From assembly GCA_049487715.1 (NCBI GenBank), contig CP150561.1:651767-715766 (forward strand): DNA of 64,000 nucleotides, in the 5' to 3' direction. The notes beneath the pieces were generated by a model, which was not told the DNA's origin, ran no database searches, and saw only the letters and a list, made by a program, of their open reading frames with translations. Positions 20,790 through 32,600 of the stretch are shown here, in pieces. The stretch comes from Pycnococcus provasolii. Lineage: Eukaryota; Chlorophyta; Pseudoscourfieldiophyceae; Pseudoscourfieldiales. The position numbers and the translations under genes are program-made. Every line of letters starts with the position of its first letter. Within the stretch, counting starts at the first letter, position 1.

Positions 20790-21665
20790 CTACGCCACGG
20801 ACGCAGCTGACGCGCGTGCGAAAGAGTCCTCGAGACTCTTCATGCGCAAGAGCGCCGGGTGGTTCGGATCGACGCTCGTGAGCTGCGTGACGTGCCGCGC
20901 GGTGGGCTTTCCCAGGTGCATGGCGCAAGCGATGAGGTTTGCGAGAGCGTCGCTGTCCTTGGCATCCTTGCTGAGTGCTTCGAGAAGATCCCTCTCAGCT
21001 TCCTCGAATCGCCCCATATGCATTTGGCACGCCGCACAGCCGGCATAAAGGCGAGCCGTCCAAGAAAACTTCTCTCCAAGCTCGCTGTATACGTAGTAAG
21101 CCTCCTGAATCTTGTTCCCTCCCAGCCTGACGTTTACCCACGCCGTCGCGAGCTGCGTAAGCGTTGCGTCGTCGTCAAGCTGGCTCATCGCGCGCAACTG
21201 CTTCTCCGCAAAGTCGACGCGGTCAAGCTGCAAAAACATCTGCACGGACATAGCCATGAGGTCAAGCGTGGTTCCGACGTGGCTGCACTTCAACGCCTCG
21301 TTGTAGTTTCCCTCCCTCGCATAGATGGTCGCCGCCATGAGGAGAACCGTGGGGTTGGTGCTGCACGCTGGGTCCGCAAGCCACTCGGTGATCGTGGCGA
21401 GTATGGCGTCGCTCTCAGCTCCGTTGCTGTTGACGTACCGCGCGAGCAGCTTGACTGCCTGCAGCGCCATCGGCGCGCCGTCGGTCACCTCGTCGAGCAC
21501 CACCTTGGGACTTCCCATGGCGATGTATGCGCGGTACATGAGCGCATCCCTCTCTGTGGCCTCTGTTTCGCTGAGTCCCATGAGCGTTTGCGCCTCGTTC
21601 ACCGCCTGCTGGTACGCGCCGATCGCGAGCGCGTTTGCGACTGGGAAGAGCGCGCCGTCCGCCAT
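20790..21665 (-). CDS. COPE: Coatomer subunit epsilon (epsilon-COP)
   Basis: A 291-aa ORF with an ATG at 21665 (MADGALFPVANALAIGAYQQ). The usual family length is about 290-310. TPR-like helices run throughout, with family-typical stretches near the N-terminus (LFPVANALAIGAYQQAVNEA), AATIYAREGNYNEALK, VQMFLQLDRVDFAEKQL, WVNVRLGGNKIQEAYYVYSE, and a C-terminal block containing LLEALSKDAKDSDALANLI. Epsilon-COP belongs to the COPI coat of Golgi-to-ER vesicles and stabilises alpha-COP. The in-frame extension to 21788 is proline-rich and unlike the family, so the shorter start is chosen. It faces the next gene across a telo-box-containing spacer. Confidence 0.95.
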   Translation of the reverse strand: MADGALFPVANALAIGAYQQAVNEAQTLMGLSETEATERDALMYRAYIAMGSPKVVLDEVTDGAPMALQAVKLLARYVNSNGAESDAILATITEWLADPACSTNPTVLLMAATIYAREGNYNEALKCSHVGTTLDLMAMSVQMFLQLDRVDFAEKQLRAMSQLDDDATLTQLATAWVNVRLGGNKIQEAYYVYSELGEKFSWTARLYAGCAACQMHMGRFEEAERDLLEALSKDAKDSDALANLIACAMHLGKPTARHVTQLTSVDPNHPALLRMKSLEDSFARASAASVA

Positions 21666-21786
21666 GGGTGGTATCGTAGTATATGATCGAGCGAGGCGAG
21701 ACTGCGAGAGGGAGGCGAGGAAGGGGAGGAGGGGGAGGCCTCGGACCTCGGAGGGGGGCGGCCCGAGCTCATCTAAATAACCTCCC

Positions 21787-21796
21787 AAACCCTAAA
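21787..21796. promoter_or_regulatory. Telo-box (AAACCCTAAA) in shared promoter
   Basis: AAACCCTAAA lies in the 303-bp spacer between epsilon-COP (start 21665, minus) and the small membrane protein (start 21969, plus). Telo-boxes are known promoter elements of growth- and translation-related plant genes; a function here is inferred. Confidence 0.5.
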
Positions 21797-21968
21797 CCCG
21801 ACCAAGGTCGTGCAAGGTGACTCGTGTATGGCGACTGCAAGCCGAGGCTAGACTTTTTGGCCGCCCTCGCCTCTAGTCCCTCGCCTCCCGTTCTAAAGGG
21901 ATGTCAAGAACATCGCCCAATCTTACCGCGAAACACCCAACTTGCACACGTGGGAAAGAAAGGCTCTC

Positions 21969-22331
21969 ATGTCGCCCGTCGCGCTGTGGCGTGCTCTGCG
22001 GGCATACGCGCTCGTCACGGCGCTATTCGAAATTGTGCCGTGGTATAAGAACTCAGCCTCGCACGACAAACTCAGTGACAAGCGCAACTTCGCGTTCGCG
22101 CTCGTCGGACTCATGACAATGCGGGCCACGTACTGTATGAGCAAGCCACAAGAGGAGAGAGACGGACGACCTTGCTTCGAGGTGTGCGCGATGAGTGCAC
22201 TGCTTCACTTGTATGAAGTGTACCACTTCTACCTTGAGCGAAAGTACTCGAAAAGTGCAACTCCCAACGCCGTAATTCAGACGTTCATATATCTGCAAGC
22301 TGTCGCGTACACTCTTGCTGCTCTCTTGTAA
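21969..22331 (+). CDS. Small multi-pass membrane protein, possibly Erg28-like
   Basis: A 120-aa ORF from the ATG at 21969 (MSPVALWRALRAYALVTALF). About four hydrophobic segments: near 5-24, FAFALVGLMTMRATYCM, CAMSALLHLYEVYHFYL and TFIYLQAVAYTLAALL. The second half, with an Arg in the hydrophobic stretch followed by ALLHLYEVYHF, loosely matches the ARTFGIWTLL...ALGHFLSE pattern of ergosterol biosynthesis protein 28, an ER scaffold for sterol C4-demethylation. The similarity is by eye and weak. The hydrophobic pattern, codon use and position make it a credible gene. Confidence 0.6.
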   Translation: MSPVALWRALRAYALVTALFEIVPWYKNSASHDKLSDKRNFAFALVGLMTMRATYCMSKPQEERDGRPCFEVCAMSALLHLYEVYHFYLERKYSKSATPNAVIQTFIYLQAVAYTLAALL

Positions 22332-22444
22332 GTTGTTATCTTATGTTCACGTCACATGTTATTCGTCGCATTTCCGTTGTCAAGCAGTATCGTGTGGTCC
22401 GCTTACAATACAAAAAGAAAGAAAGAAAGAAAAGAAAGAAATTG

Positions 22445-23238
22445 TTACAGGCTGCGAAGCTTGTGCTCGATGCGGGCGTCGGATAAGGCTAGGCGCGCAG
22501 CCTCAAGAGCGACTCGTGTGCGATAAAGGGCGTCACGTTCTGACTCGAGGTCGCGCATGTCCGCGTCCAAGGCGGTGGACTCGACAGCAATGCGTTCTCT
22601 TTGCTGTTTGTAGTTCAGGTGGCGTGCGGCTTGCTCAGCCTTCTCCGCGTCAAAGCTCTCGCGCTCCTCGCGAACCTTCACCCACCTTTTGTGTGCCACC
22701 TCTAGCTGTCTTGTTGCGTCGTTCCTCAAGTTCGAAACCGCCACCAGCTCAGCTTCGAGCGCCGCGTGCTCGTCACGTACGCGCTTGTGCTCGCGGCGGA
22801 GCTCAAGGGCACGTGCTGAGGCCCGTCGGGATGCGGAGGAACGCTCACTGCCCGCGGTTCTGATTGCTGCTGTCGCTTTGGATGTGTCGTGGTGGTGGTG
22901 GTGGTGGTGGTGGTGGTGGTGACCGCCGCTGCTCCCGCCCGTACCAGAGTTGCCTTCACCGCAGGTGCAAGGGTGCGCATTTTTGCCTTCAAAGCTTTCT
23001 GGGTCGTTTCCTTCCTCTTCTGCTCCGCAACGCGCCACCTTGCTGAACCGACGGGGTACGGGTTCGACCACTCCCGACGCTCGAGGATCGCCTCGTAGCA
23101 GTCGTAGTGGCTCGGCCGCGTGTACGGCAGCGCGTGCCACGCCTGCGCCGACGGTCCCTTTGGCCTCTGCTGCAGGCTGGCCTTCTCGGCATCTTCGACC
23201 GCTTGGACGGCTTCGAGCGCCATCGCCGCCTTTCCCAT
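22445..23238 (-). pseudogene. Coiled-coil gene split by a frame change at a His repeat
   Basis: The N-terminal part starts at the ATG at 23238 (MGKAAMALEAVQAVEDAEKA) and encodes a tryptophan/tyrosine-containing segment (CYEAILERREWSNPYPVGSA) up to about 22960. The C-terminal part is in another frame, begins around the CAC/GTG microsatellite (22889-22921) and encodes a long coiled coil (LELRREHKRVRDEHAALEAE) ending EHKLRSL at 22445. Both halves look coding and abut, so they are almost certainly one gene of about 260 aa. The break may be a real frameshift, an indel in the trinucleotide run, or a small missed intron. Family not recognised; the composition would fit a ciliary or basal-body protein. 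Confidence 0.6.
22889..22922. repeat. GGT/CAC trinucleotide microsatellite
   Basis: About eleven tandem GTG(CAC) units, encoding polyhistidine in one minus-strand frame and polythreonine in the next. It lies where the host gene changes reading frame. Confidence 0.85.
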
Positions 23239-23692
23239 AAGAGCTAAAAGCTATGGTTAGTAGCAAGGTGCGATGTTTGAACTGAATTGCTGCAAACCAG
23301 CAAAGCTATCGACAACGGTGTATCCCCACGCCCAAGCGCCTCTTCCGGGGTTTTGCTCCCCTTGGTTGGGTTGGAGTGGCGTTGACTGGACTAGTTCTCT
23401 GAGCCTCTGCGGGCAGATGTGATGGTGCGATCTGAGCCAGTCTTGATGAGCCACATGGATGGGAGGAGAACAGAAAGAGAGAAAAATACACGGTTGACTC
23501 CCCCTCCCCTCCCCTCCCCTCTTTCGCGGCCGCCCCACAACGCTGCACTTGCTTGACTGACGGCGATAAGAAGCTGTCGTTGTCGGGTTGGCCATGCACG
23601 CCGCACGTGACGCCTGCGAGCTGCGCGTCGGCGCAGTCGGCTCGTCGTCCGCCTGGCTCCTCAGTTTCCATCATACTCGACGCCTTATTCAC
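23239..23692. promoter_or_regulatory. Shared upstream region, coiled-coil gene / giant gene
   Basis: About 450 bp between two divergent genes. It carries a CCCCT pyrimidine repeat (23499-23521). The frame upstream of 23693 is open from an ATG at 23594 and could add 33 residues to the giant protein, but those residues would bury its signal peptide. Confidence 0.4.
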
Positions 23693-26600
23693 ATGACTCC
23701 TCGTTTCGCCGCCCTCTGTCTCTTGTGCTTCCTTCTCGCGGCGGCTCTCCCGAACGTGGCTGTGCAAGCTCAAGCGACGCAGCACCAAAACGACTACAGA
23801 GGGAGCGTTCTCTCGCGCATCAACGTCACCGGCGAGTGGAGTGCGTTTCGGAGCTCGCTGCTTGAGGGAAGCGGCACGTCCGAGTCGCCTAGCGAAAAAT
23901 CGTTCGTCGAGACGTGCTTCACGGACGCGAGAGTCAGCGTATTCACGAAAGACGTTCTTTCGTGTCAGTGTGGTAAGCAGGACGTCCCGGCATTCGTGCG
24001 CTTGCGCCGCGCGGCGACGAAGTTTGCAGGCCTTGTGTCGCCGGGTACGCAAGACGCCGCTGCCGTCGAATCGGCTGCATGCTCCGTGGATGTTCGGTGC
24101 ACGGGCAACAGTGGCACAAGGCACGTGGCGGTGCGTGGATGTGCCCTAGTCGGCAAGGATGCCGACGCATCGATGCACGTCGTACCCGAAGGAAAGTCAA
24201 CGCGTCCAATACTGCCGCTGGCTGTTGAGTTCTTCACATACGATACTGAAGTCAAGCGCGTGGAGATGTATGGCACGGTGCGCAACGCGAACACGCTGCA
24301 AGCTCGGACGACGTACAGAGTGCGATTGTCCGGTAACGCAGTGGACGACGAGTATGGACTTTGGCAGGTTCAGATGAAGCACGGCGGCTTCATGGCACTT
24401 GGCGAAGTCAAAGATGCGCTGGGAACCTCGTACGACATGTTCCACGATCGATTTGGCGCACCAGACACAGCCGCGAACCGATACGACAGCACCACCGCTC
24501 GACGGACGAACCTCACCTCGTTCTCTGCGATGATGTCAGTGCGCCGCTCGATCGTCGCTGCCCACCTCGCGTACCGCGACGAGGAGCTGAACGCGAACGT
24601 CTACGCAACAGGTCAGGTCGATGCCAATGGGCGCCTGAACGCGTATGACGTTCGACGAGTAAGCGACGCGGCCGCATTTCGCGTTCGAGCGGGCGGGGTG
24701 AGCACGCAGAGGCTGTACGCAGACGATGCGGATATCTGCAGTGGCGAATCATGGCAGGGGGCACCGGCGACAGCAACCTTGGTGCTGAGAGGTCTTAACA
24801 TCAACAACGCAGAAGAAGGATCCTGGCGGCGACGGCGACCGCGAATGCGGAGAAGTCAAGCATCTCCGGAGAGTTTTGAGGTGTCTGCAGATGCGCTGCT
24901 AGCTTGCTCCGCGATACACGGGCGACCAAAGCAAGTTTTGCAACCAGTCCTGTTTCAACCGAAATCAATGCGATTCTCTCGTTCGCTGCTCAATCATTTG
25001 TGCGTTTCTAGCAACGGCAACAGCACGGACATTATGCTTGATCCGGTCCAGCTGCGGTACGATCTCGAAAGCACGATTCTCATATCGGGAAATATCGACG
25101 GTTCCGCGCCACTCGTCTTTAGCACAACCCTGACAATCGGCGAGACATTGAGCTTTGGCAGGATTTCGATAAGCACACTGAATCCTCAGCCTGTTTCTGT
25201 GCTCGCTTCCTACGCGACTTTCAATCGCCCTCTTCTCGTTGGCGATGGCGACCCTCTCGTTGACTTTGAGTTTGCCGTCGGCGTAGGAGATTCTGGCGCA
25301 CCAACGCTACGACTCGTCGGCCCAAGCTTTGAGAGCCAGTCTACTTTCGAATCGGCTCCTTGCTCAACGCCGCGCTCGTTCGTCGGAACCTGGATGACAC
25401 TCAGAGGTGACGTGGCAAAATTCGACTCACTCGGCGGGATTTCGTCCTTTCAATTTCACAAGGACAGTCGCTGGGCTAATTCTATCACGTCTGCACCTTG
25501 GCCTGGTAACACGGCAGCTCACTCGGAACAAATTCGCCTTGAAGCTGCACCTGCATCATCTCCTTCGCAGCTTGACGTGATTAATGTTGGTGGATCGCTC
25601 GTCGTCAAGCACGTATCACTCCAAGCGGTGTACACCATGGGTGCCGATGTGCCACTGCTGATCGCAAGCAGCTCGTGGTCAAAGCAGGGGGGGTCTTTTG
25701 AGATCCCGAACGGCTCGTTTGAGCTCAGCTTCGAGGATGACGACGATGTCGCAACCTTCACAATATCGTCGTTGCCGAGCTCGCCGCAGAATGGACTTGC
25801 CTTTGTGGACAATATTTCACGCCTGGCAGGATTCTCTTCAAGCGTGACGACGGTACTTGCGCCTCTTTTGCATTCTATCAAGGTGACAGCACTTCCTGAC
25901 TCGGGCCATCGATGTGAGTTGTCTGTGCAGCCCGCGACGTCAATCTTATGTCTAGGAACACAGGATTCGTCCCTCGAGCCTCGGCATGTTTTCGTTGCTA
26001 ACGTTTTTGAGACGAACGGGACGACGAAGGGCATGGTGGGGATTGCGACGACAACGCAGCCGAAGCACCTCGCCACTGCCATTGGCCTGAAGAATGCTTC
26101 GGTATTCTCCACGCTTTTGTCACATTTACCAGCGATGGATAGCGCTTCTATTATTTTGGCGTCATCAGAGGGAAATTTTCAAAGTGTTGAACCGGATTCT
26201 GATCAACTGTCTAACGACTTGGCGATAACGAGCTTCTCGCGTTCCACACTACGCATTCCAGGACCAGGGAAATACTTCGCGGGAAGGTTGAATATTGAAA
26301 ATGGCTTCTACTCTGATTTGAAGTCGATGGGCACGACACTCTCGAACGATCTGTTAGATGGTCTGGAAGAGTTTGGTATCGCGCAGCTCGCTGATCTTTC
26401 CGAATCATTATCAGATGACACGGCACTTGAATTTTCTACACGGCTACGCGGCGAATTACTTTGGCCTAACGATCGCCTAATACTGCGCGAGGGTGGATCC
26501 GTCGTCCACCGCGTTTACACTACGAAGAAAACAGAGGACATGCTGCGTGGCAATTTTGAAATGAAGTTTGCTCGTACGCTGCCAATATCTTTCGAGGGCG

Positions 26601-29600
26601 CAAAATATGGAAACGGGCTTGAGCTAGTGCACTTGCGAGCGAGCGGAAATCTTCGCTTTATTGAAGATCAGACAACTCGTAATCGTAGGATTGGAGGTCT
26701 GCTTACCTTCCGCACAATCGGTGCCGACGGCGATCCTCAGTCTGCTTTTCTCTCCTCTCATGTGAGATTTAAACAAGGCACAATGGGCGTGAGAACAGAC
26801 TCTTCAGACATGCGGAAGTTGCAATGTGCGGGAGTGTCGGTATCGTCGTCGTGGGGTTTGGCAAGGGAGCGAGATCCGGACACTTCAATCGAAACGTACT
26901 ACAGGCACGAGATTAATCTCAATCTTGCACTGCACTCGGATCAGCAGCGACAATTCACTCGAACGGTGGACGCATTCGCCATTGAAGCGACTTTGAGAGA
27001 TATCTCTGCACTCGACCTTATGCAGCCACTGGTGGATATTGCGAGCACGCAGCCGTTTGCATGGCCCAACAAGGCTCTACTCAGCACAATACAATTCCCT
27101 GATGCTATTGTTAGTATTCACGAGAATCCAAGTGCAATTGGCAAAGGTAACATACAAGAAGGATGTTTGCCGAGCCCTGCGAGAGGTTCTTCGATCGCTT
27201 TCGATGAAATGCGCGTTGGTAATTCGTTGCCGTTGAGATCGATCGATGGCTCTTACATCGTCATGAACATGAACTTGACAAAAGCGGGGCCAGGAATGTA
27301 CGCAAATCTTACCGAGATGGACCTTTCGCCATACGAGGTCACAGCCTCGGGCGACTTTGACATCTCCGCACCGTACATTGGATCAATTTTGCTCGAACCA
27401 GCCTCGACATACTCGGGTGTGCATGCATCTGTTTTCATGGCAACTCAGCGTGCGGGAAACACCACGTCCGATTCGCTTTCGTTCAATCTTTTCATCGACG
27501 CGCAAATTTCGATGTTAGGTGCAACGTGGCAAGCAAAGATCCAATTTCTCAAAAAAACGGTACGTCTTGTGTGATTGGTTATACTATATTTTGTCTTGTT
27601 TTGATTTTGTTCTATTCAGGATTTGTTAGCTCGTGAACGTTAAATCTCGAATGGTGGGTGACATGTTTGATTTCTTACGTAGGTGGTAAAGGTATATCAG
27701 AAAATGGAAATAAATACTAATTCCCACCCTTGCTTCACAATTAATCATCACCACAGGAGGCAATATTGTTTTTTGAATCTGTGATCAGTACTCCAGTGCC
27801 AAACTCGTTCATCTTTCATATGAGCGACTACGTGTACGCTATGGAATTGAAGACTATCGTTTCCAAGGACGTGTCAATGCGGGCCAGTCTGATCACGTCT
27901 TCGGATGACGCGACGAGTGCTAGCTTGAAGTCTCACTTTGCCGTGAATGTCGAAGCCAAGAGCAATGCAGATACCGACCTTTTAGAAATGTACGCCAGGG
28001 AAGTTGACCTGATCATCACCAAACATTGGAATGACACTCTGTCTGATGTCGTACATGGTATGGACGTGTCCTCGTCGTCGAAGCAGCTCTCTATATGCCA
28101 TTCACATCCTCTGCGTTTTGGTGCATGCATAGCTGCGTCGTATCACATGCTCGCAAGTGAAGAGATGAGTAAAAATGGTCGAGCAGCTCGGAGATTTCTC
28201 ACCGATACAGACCGTGCGAATGCAGCAACGGCTCGATTGTCGCTTATTAGAGCGACTGAGGCACTTCGCACAATCTCACCAGGAAGCTCGAAGCTGCGGC
28301 GCATTCGCGTATCGAGCACAATATTCACACCGATGAGCGAGTATCTCAGAGATGTCGAAGAGTTGAGACGGAAGCGCTCATCGCTGGCAAGATGTGAGCT
28401 TCTCTCGGGTGATAATCCGAAGCCCTGTGCGAACCTCGCGTTCGAGGTGAAAAATCTTGAAGGAAACGTTTCCTCGTCTAGTCAGTGGACTTCCTGGATA
28501 AGCAGACGTAACACTGAGGTTGATGCAGAGGTTGCAGGTATCATTGCGGGAGGCACCGAGAAGACCTTCATGCTACATGCGAGGAGTCTTCATCTTCACA
28601 CTTTCTCACAGGCTGTATTCGTGGCGTATCTCGATGATATTCATGCCTCATTTGCCGAATTGTTCGCTCGACACATCACGGGACATTACCGATACCCTCA
28701 AAATGATATTGAATTGGAGGATGGCGGTTGCATGAATCCTACCGTTGTAGAACGATTGTACCCAACACGCTGCTCCAAGTATCCTCCGCCAACTTCAAGC
28801 AACGATGCAAAGATCGATTGGAACGGCTGGGATGATGTTGCGGGATTGCTGGATCTTGCGCGTGCGTTGCAGCGCGATGGACTGAATATGCTAGGCATCA
28901 GAGATCCACTTACATCTGTCAGCGACCAAACCAAAATCGTCAAATCATCCTTTTCTACGAGCGTCATCGTTGCTTCGTCCTCCAGAACAGACGAAGGTGG
29001 CGTACAATCGCACGAGGTGACGACGATCGTTGACGAGCTCAATCAAAGATACCAGATGAATGAGATCACATCTGATTTACGCGACGGAGGAGCATTCCAC
29101 CACTCGTTAATGCTTTCTGAAGATACCAGCGATCGCAGTTTGCAGTTGCATGCCGTCACATCGACTGGGATTCCACGTTACGAGCTGACCAGGTCCTACG
29201 CGGCGTCGACGAATCCACTGCTTTGGGCGAATCTGTCGCTTGAAGGCGACGTCAATGATCCTCAGAAAAAGAGCGCGGCAGCTTGGGGTTGCCACATCGC
29301 GCGGGAGCCTGGTGTTGATTTTTCGAGCGATCTATGGAAGGCGAATCGTGAGAACGATATGGACCGCTTTGCCCGGACAGCTCTACGAGCTGCCTCGCGT
29401 GACTTTCTAAATCAAAGCATGGCGGATTGCGGGCCTGAAGAAGGCAGTGCAAGTAGGCGCTCGTTATTGCATGCGCCCAGTTTAACGCATCAACTCGCAC
29501 GAGCTCATATTCGAAAGCCGCTGCTAATGATCTTACGCGGCGTGCTCGGATTTGCATTTCTATTTGTTGCGCGTGTATTTGCGTATGGAAATAGAGGCCC

Positions 29601-32600
29601 ATCTCGTCTTACCAGAATATCACATGCACGGGTTCTCGCAGTAGTGCTCATTACGGTTACGGCCTATTTTAGTTGCGTGACAGCACAGGACAGTTCATGC
29701 GAACGTTCCAAAGCATCTAAACTATTTCAGCTGGCAGCTAAGGAAATAAATCTTGGGGTTGAGTTCAATTGTTCAGGCATTGAAGATTACCCAATTGGAT
29801 TTACGGTGCCGTCTTTTGAAGTTGGTGACCTGAGCATAGCGGAAAGTTCGTTTGAGGGTTCCATCAGTTTGAGTCCCGGATCGAAATTAGACTTTTCTGA
29901 AGCATCCTACGACATTTCGGCATCAGCTGTCAATACGTTTGCTGTCACCTACACGGACCTGTTCCGTCTTGAAATTTCTGGTGTCGCGGTATCAGCAACA
30001 AAGAAAAGCGCACAAGACGATGTAAGCTGGACCTTTGATGGGACAATTGGGGAGTTGGGTTTGAACATTGATGCTAAGGCCAGTCAAATCAAATCTGTTG
30101 TCATTGATGGCGATATCAACGACGACTCGTCAGAGGAATACACGAGAGATGTGTTGAGTCTATTTTCATCCGTGTTTGGTGATGGACTGGAGTTGAACAA
30201 GATATTCGTGGAACTGAACAACGACGCGAATAAGTGGGATGTATTTGTTAAATTGGGCGTGAGTCTGTGGGGTGCAGACGCATCTCTCGTTGCCAATATT
30301 ACAGACGGTGAATTTCGCTCGATAGATGCGGCAATAACGCTCTCCGATAATGCTTTTGTCAAGTTGAGGGGTGTGCCACCTTGCAGCAAAACGGAAGGCG
30401 AGTCACTAAATGGCATAATCTCGTACAATCCAGGCACCGAATCGTCCGATCTTCTTGAGCTGACAGCTACGGTAGAAGCACAGTGCGATTCCGCCAACAA
30501 GGTGACGAAGCTTACGGTCAAGGCAAACATGAACGGGCCATTTCAGCTTGACATTGGACCTTTCCTTGCGCTGAATGTGAAGGAGGAAGATACCGTTGCA
30601 TTGATATACTCAAGAGAGTACGCAAAAGATGAGTACGCATATCTCTTTCTGAATGTGGTCGCGTACCCAATGAACGTCACAGCATCCCTCGCCGAGAGCA
30701 ATTCGTTCATCATCAAGATTGGCGATCGAAGTTCCGCAAACGCCGTGGACTGGGATAATGCCATGGTGTCCATAGGGGATTCCGAAGGGACTCTACGAAG
30801 CATCCTTCCTTCTGCATTCATAGGTGAAAATGCACTTGCTTTGCACTATTTTGAGTTGAGATTGGAAACACCTGACGATCAGGTGGAGTATGACCTGGCC
30901 TGTTTATTTAAGGTGGGCGGTATCACTGTGAATGGAACCGTTCAAGCCGTGGGAGCCTCGCAGCGTCTAGAGGTGAACCGGTTTACGCTAAGCGTAGTTT
31001 CGGATGATGCCGAGCTTCGTATGGCAAGCGAGGGCGAGGGAGTAGTCAAAGCAAGTTTTCAGATGAAGGAGGAAATTGGAATAGGCTTCTTTCACATACT
31101 TCCATTTTCACTCCACGGTTCGATTATTTTCTCAGATAACGGCCACTACGACTTGAGCATTGCACAACGAGATGATGAGAAGGTCACGATTCGCTTTTTC
31201 GATGAAGATGTCGAGTTTTCATTCGTAGAGGCTGCGTACAGTAGCTTGGATGGCACGTTGAGCTTTAGTGGCTTGGTTCAGGATTTATTCACTGTACGTT
31301 ACGACAAAGTTGGCTTGAGCATTTTGGACGCTCCCGAAAACGACGCGAAGAAGAATCGAAAGGCGTTTTGGAAGCGGACGACCAATTTGATAGCACGTAA
31401 TATGTTTGATTTGAGCGCTCAAAACTTAAATGGCAAGAGTTTGGACAAACTCAATATCCTCGGCAAAATTCTTCGGGACACGTTTTCTGTTCCAGATGAT
31501 ATTGGAATTAACTATCTCTCAATTCAGAGCAATGATGAGAGCAATGAGGGCGTCACGAAAGTATCCTTCGAGTACATTAGATATGAATTTCGAACAGCTT
31601 TCAATGTGAGCTACAACAATGGCACGCTCGTAGACATCGATGCTGTGCTTTCGAGTGGTCCGCTATACATCCAAGTGAAGGGCACGTCGCTTTGCGGAGA
31701 AGATGGCACAGGTGGCACTCTGGACGGCGAAGTGGAACTCAAGGAGGGCGGCTTGGCGATTTTGCCAACTGGATTCAGGATTCCCATATCAATATCGTTT
31801 CAGTGTACGGATGGACAGTACGTTGGAATGAACTTTCTTGCAGAACTCGACGACGTTACGATAAACCTCGATGCAGTAGATGTTCGTATCGACAGACTCA
31901 AAGTACAGTACGATACGTCGTCGCGCAACCTAATGTTTTCTGGAATTTTCGGTGACGGCAAAGTTGAGGTTCAATTTGAGTATTGTCCACACGACGTGGC
32001 ATCATCTACGAACAAGACGAATGCGTTGGCGAATTCAAAGTCTAAATCCAAGTCTAGTTCCAAGTCCGACATGTCAATGTCACTATCTGTGATCATTGCC
32101 GAAGACATCGAGTTTAGCTCGTTGCACGACAAGATACTGAGCGCAGATGCAAAAGACGCGGCGGTGGGTCCGATGTCGACGAGCTCCTCTTGTGGGGACG
32201 TGGGATCGGAGGTTCTGAGTAGCAAAATCAAGAAAGGCTCGTTTCTTCAGATGGAGTTGAATGACGCGGGTGTGAGTTTCGCTCTCGTGGGCAATATTCA
32301 ACTCTTTGGTGCCGATCTAAGACTTGTGTTGCTAGCCGAGAACCTTGGTTCCAAAAAGAGTTCGCGCTTTCTTGCATCTGTTCAGATCAGTGCCGATGCT
32401 TCGAACCTTCCTGGCGTCATCGCTTCAGCTGCTGAGAAAGCTGGTGGTAGTCTTGACATTATGCTCGCTATTGCCAACAAGGAGGGAACGTATCATGTGC
32501 CCGCCATCGATGACGATGACTCGAACGAGCACTCGACTCGCCGATTGTTAGCTGAGGGCAAGACAGGCGAATCCGGAGGCGAGACGATCGAGATGGAGGG

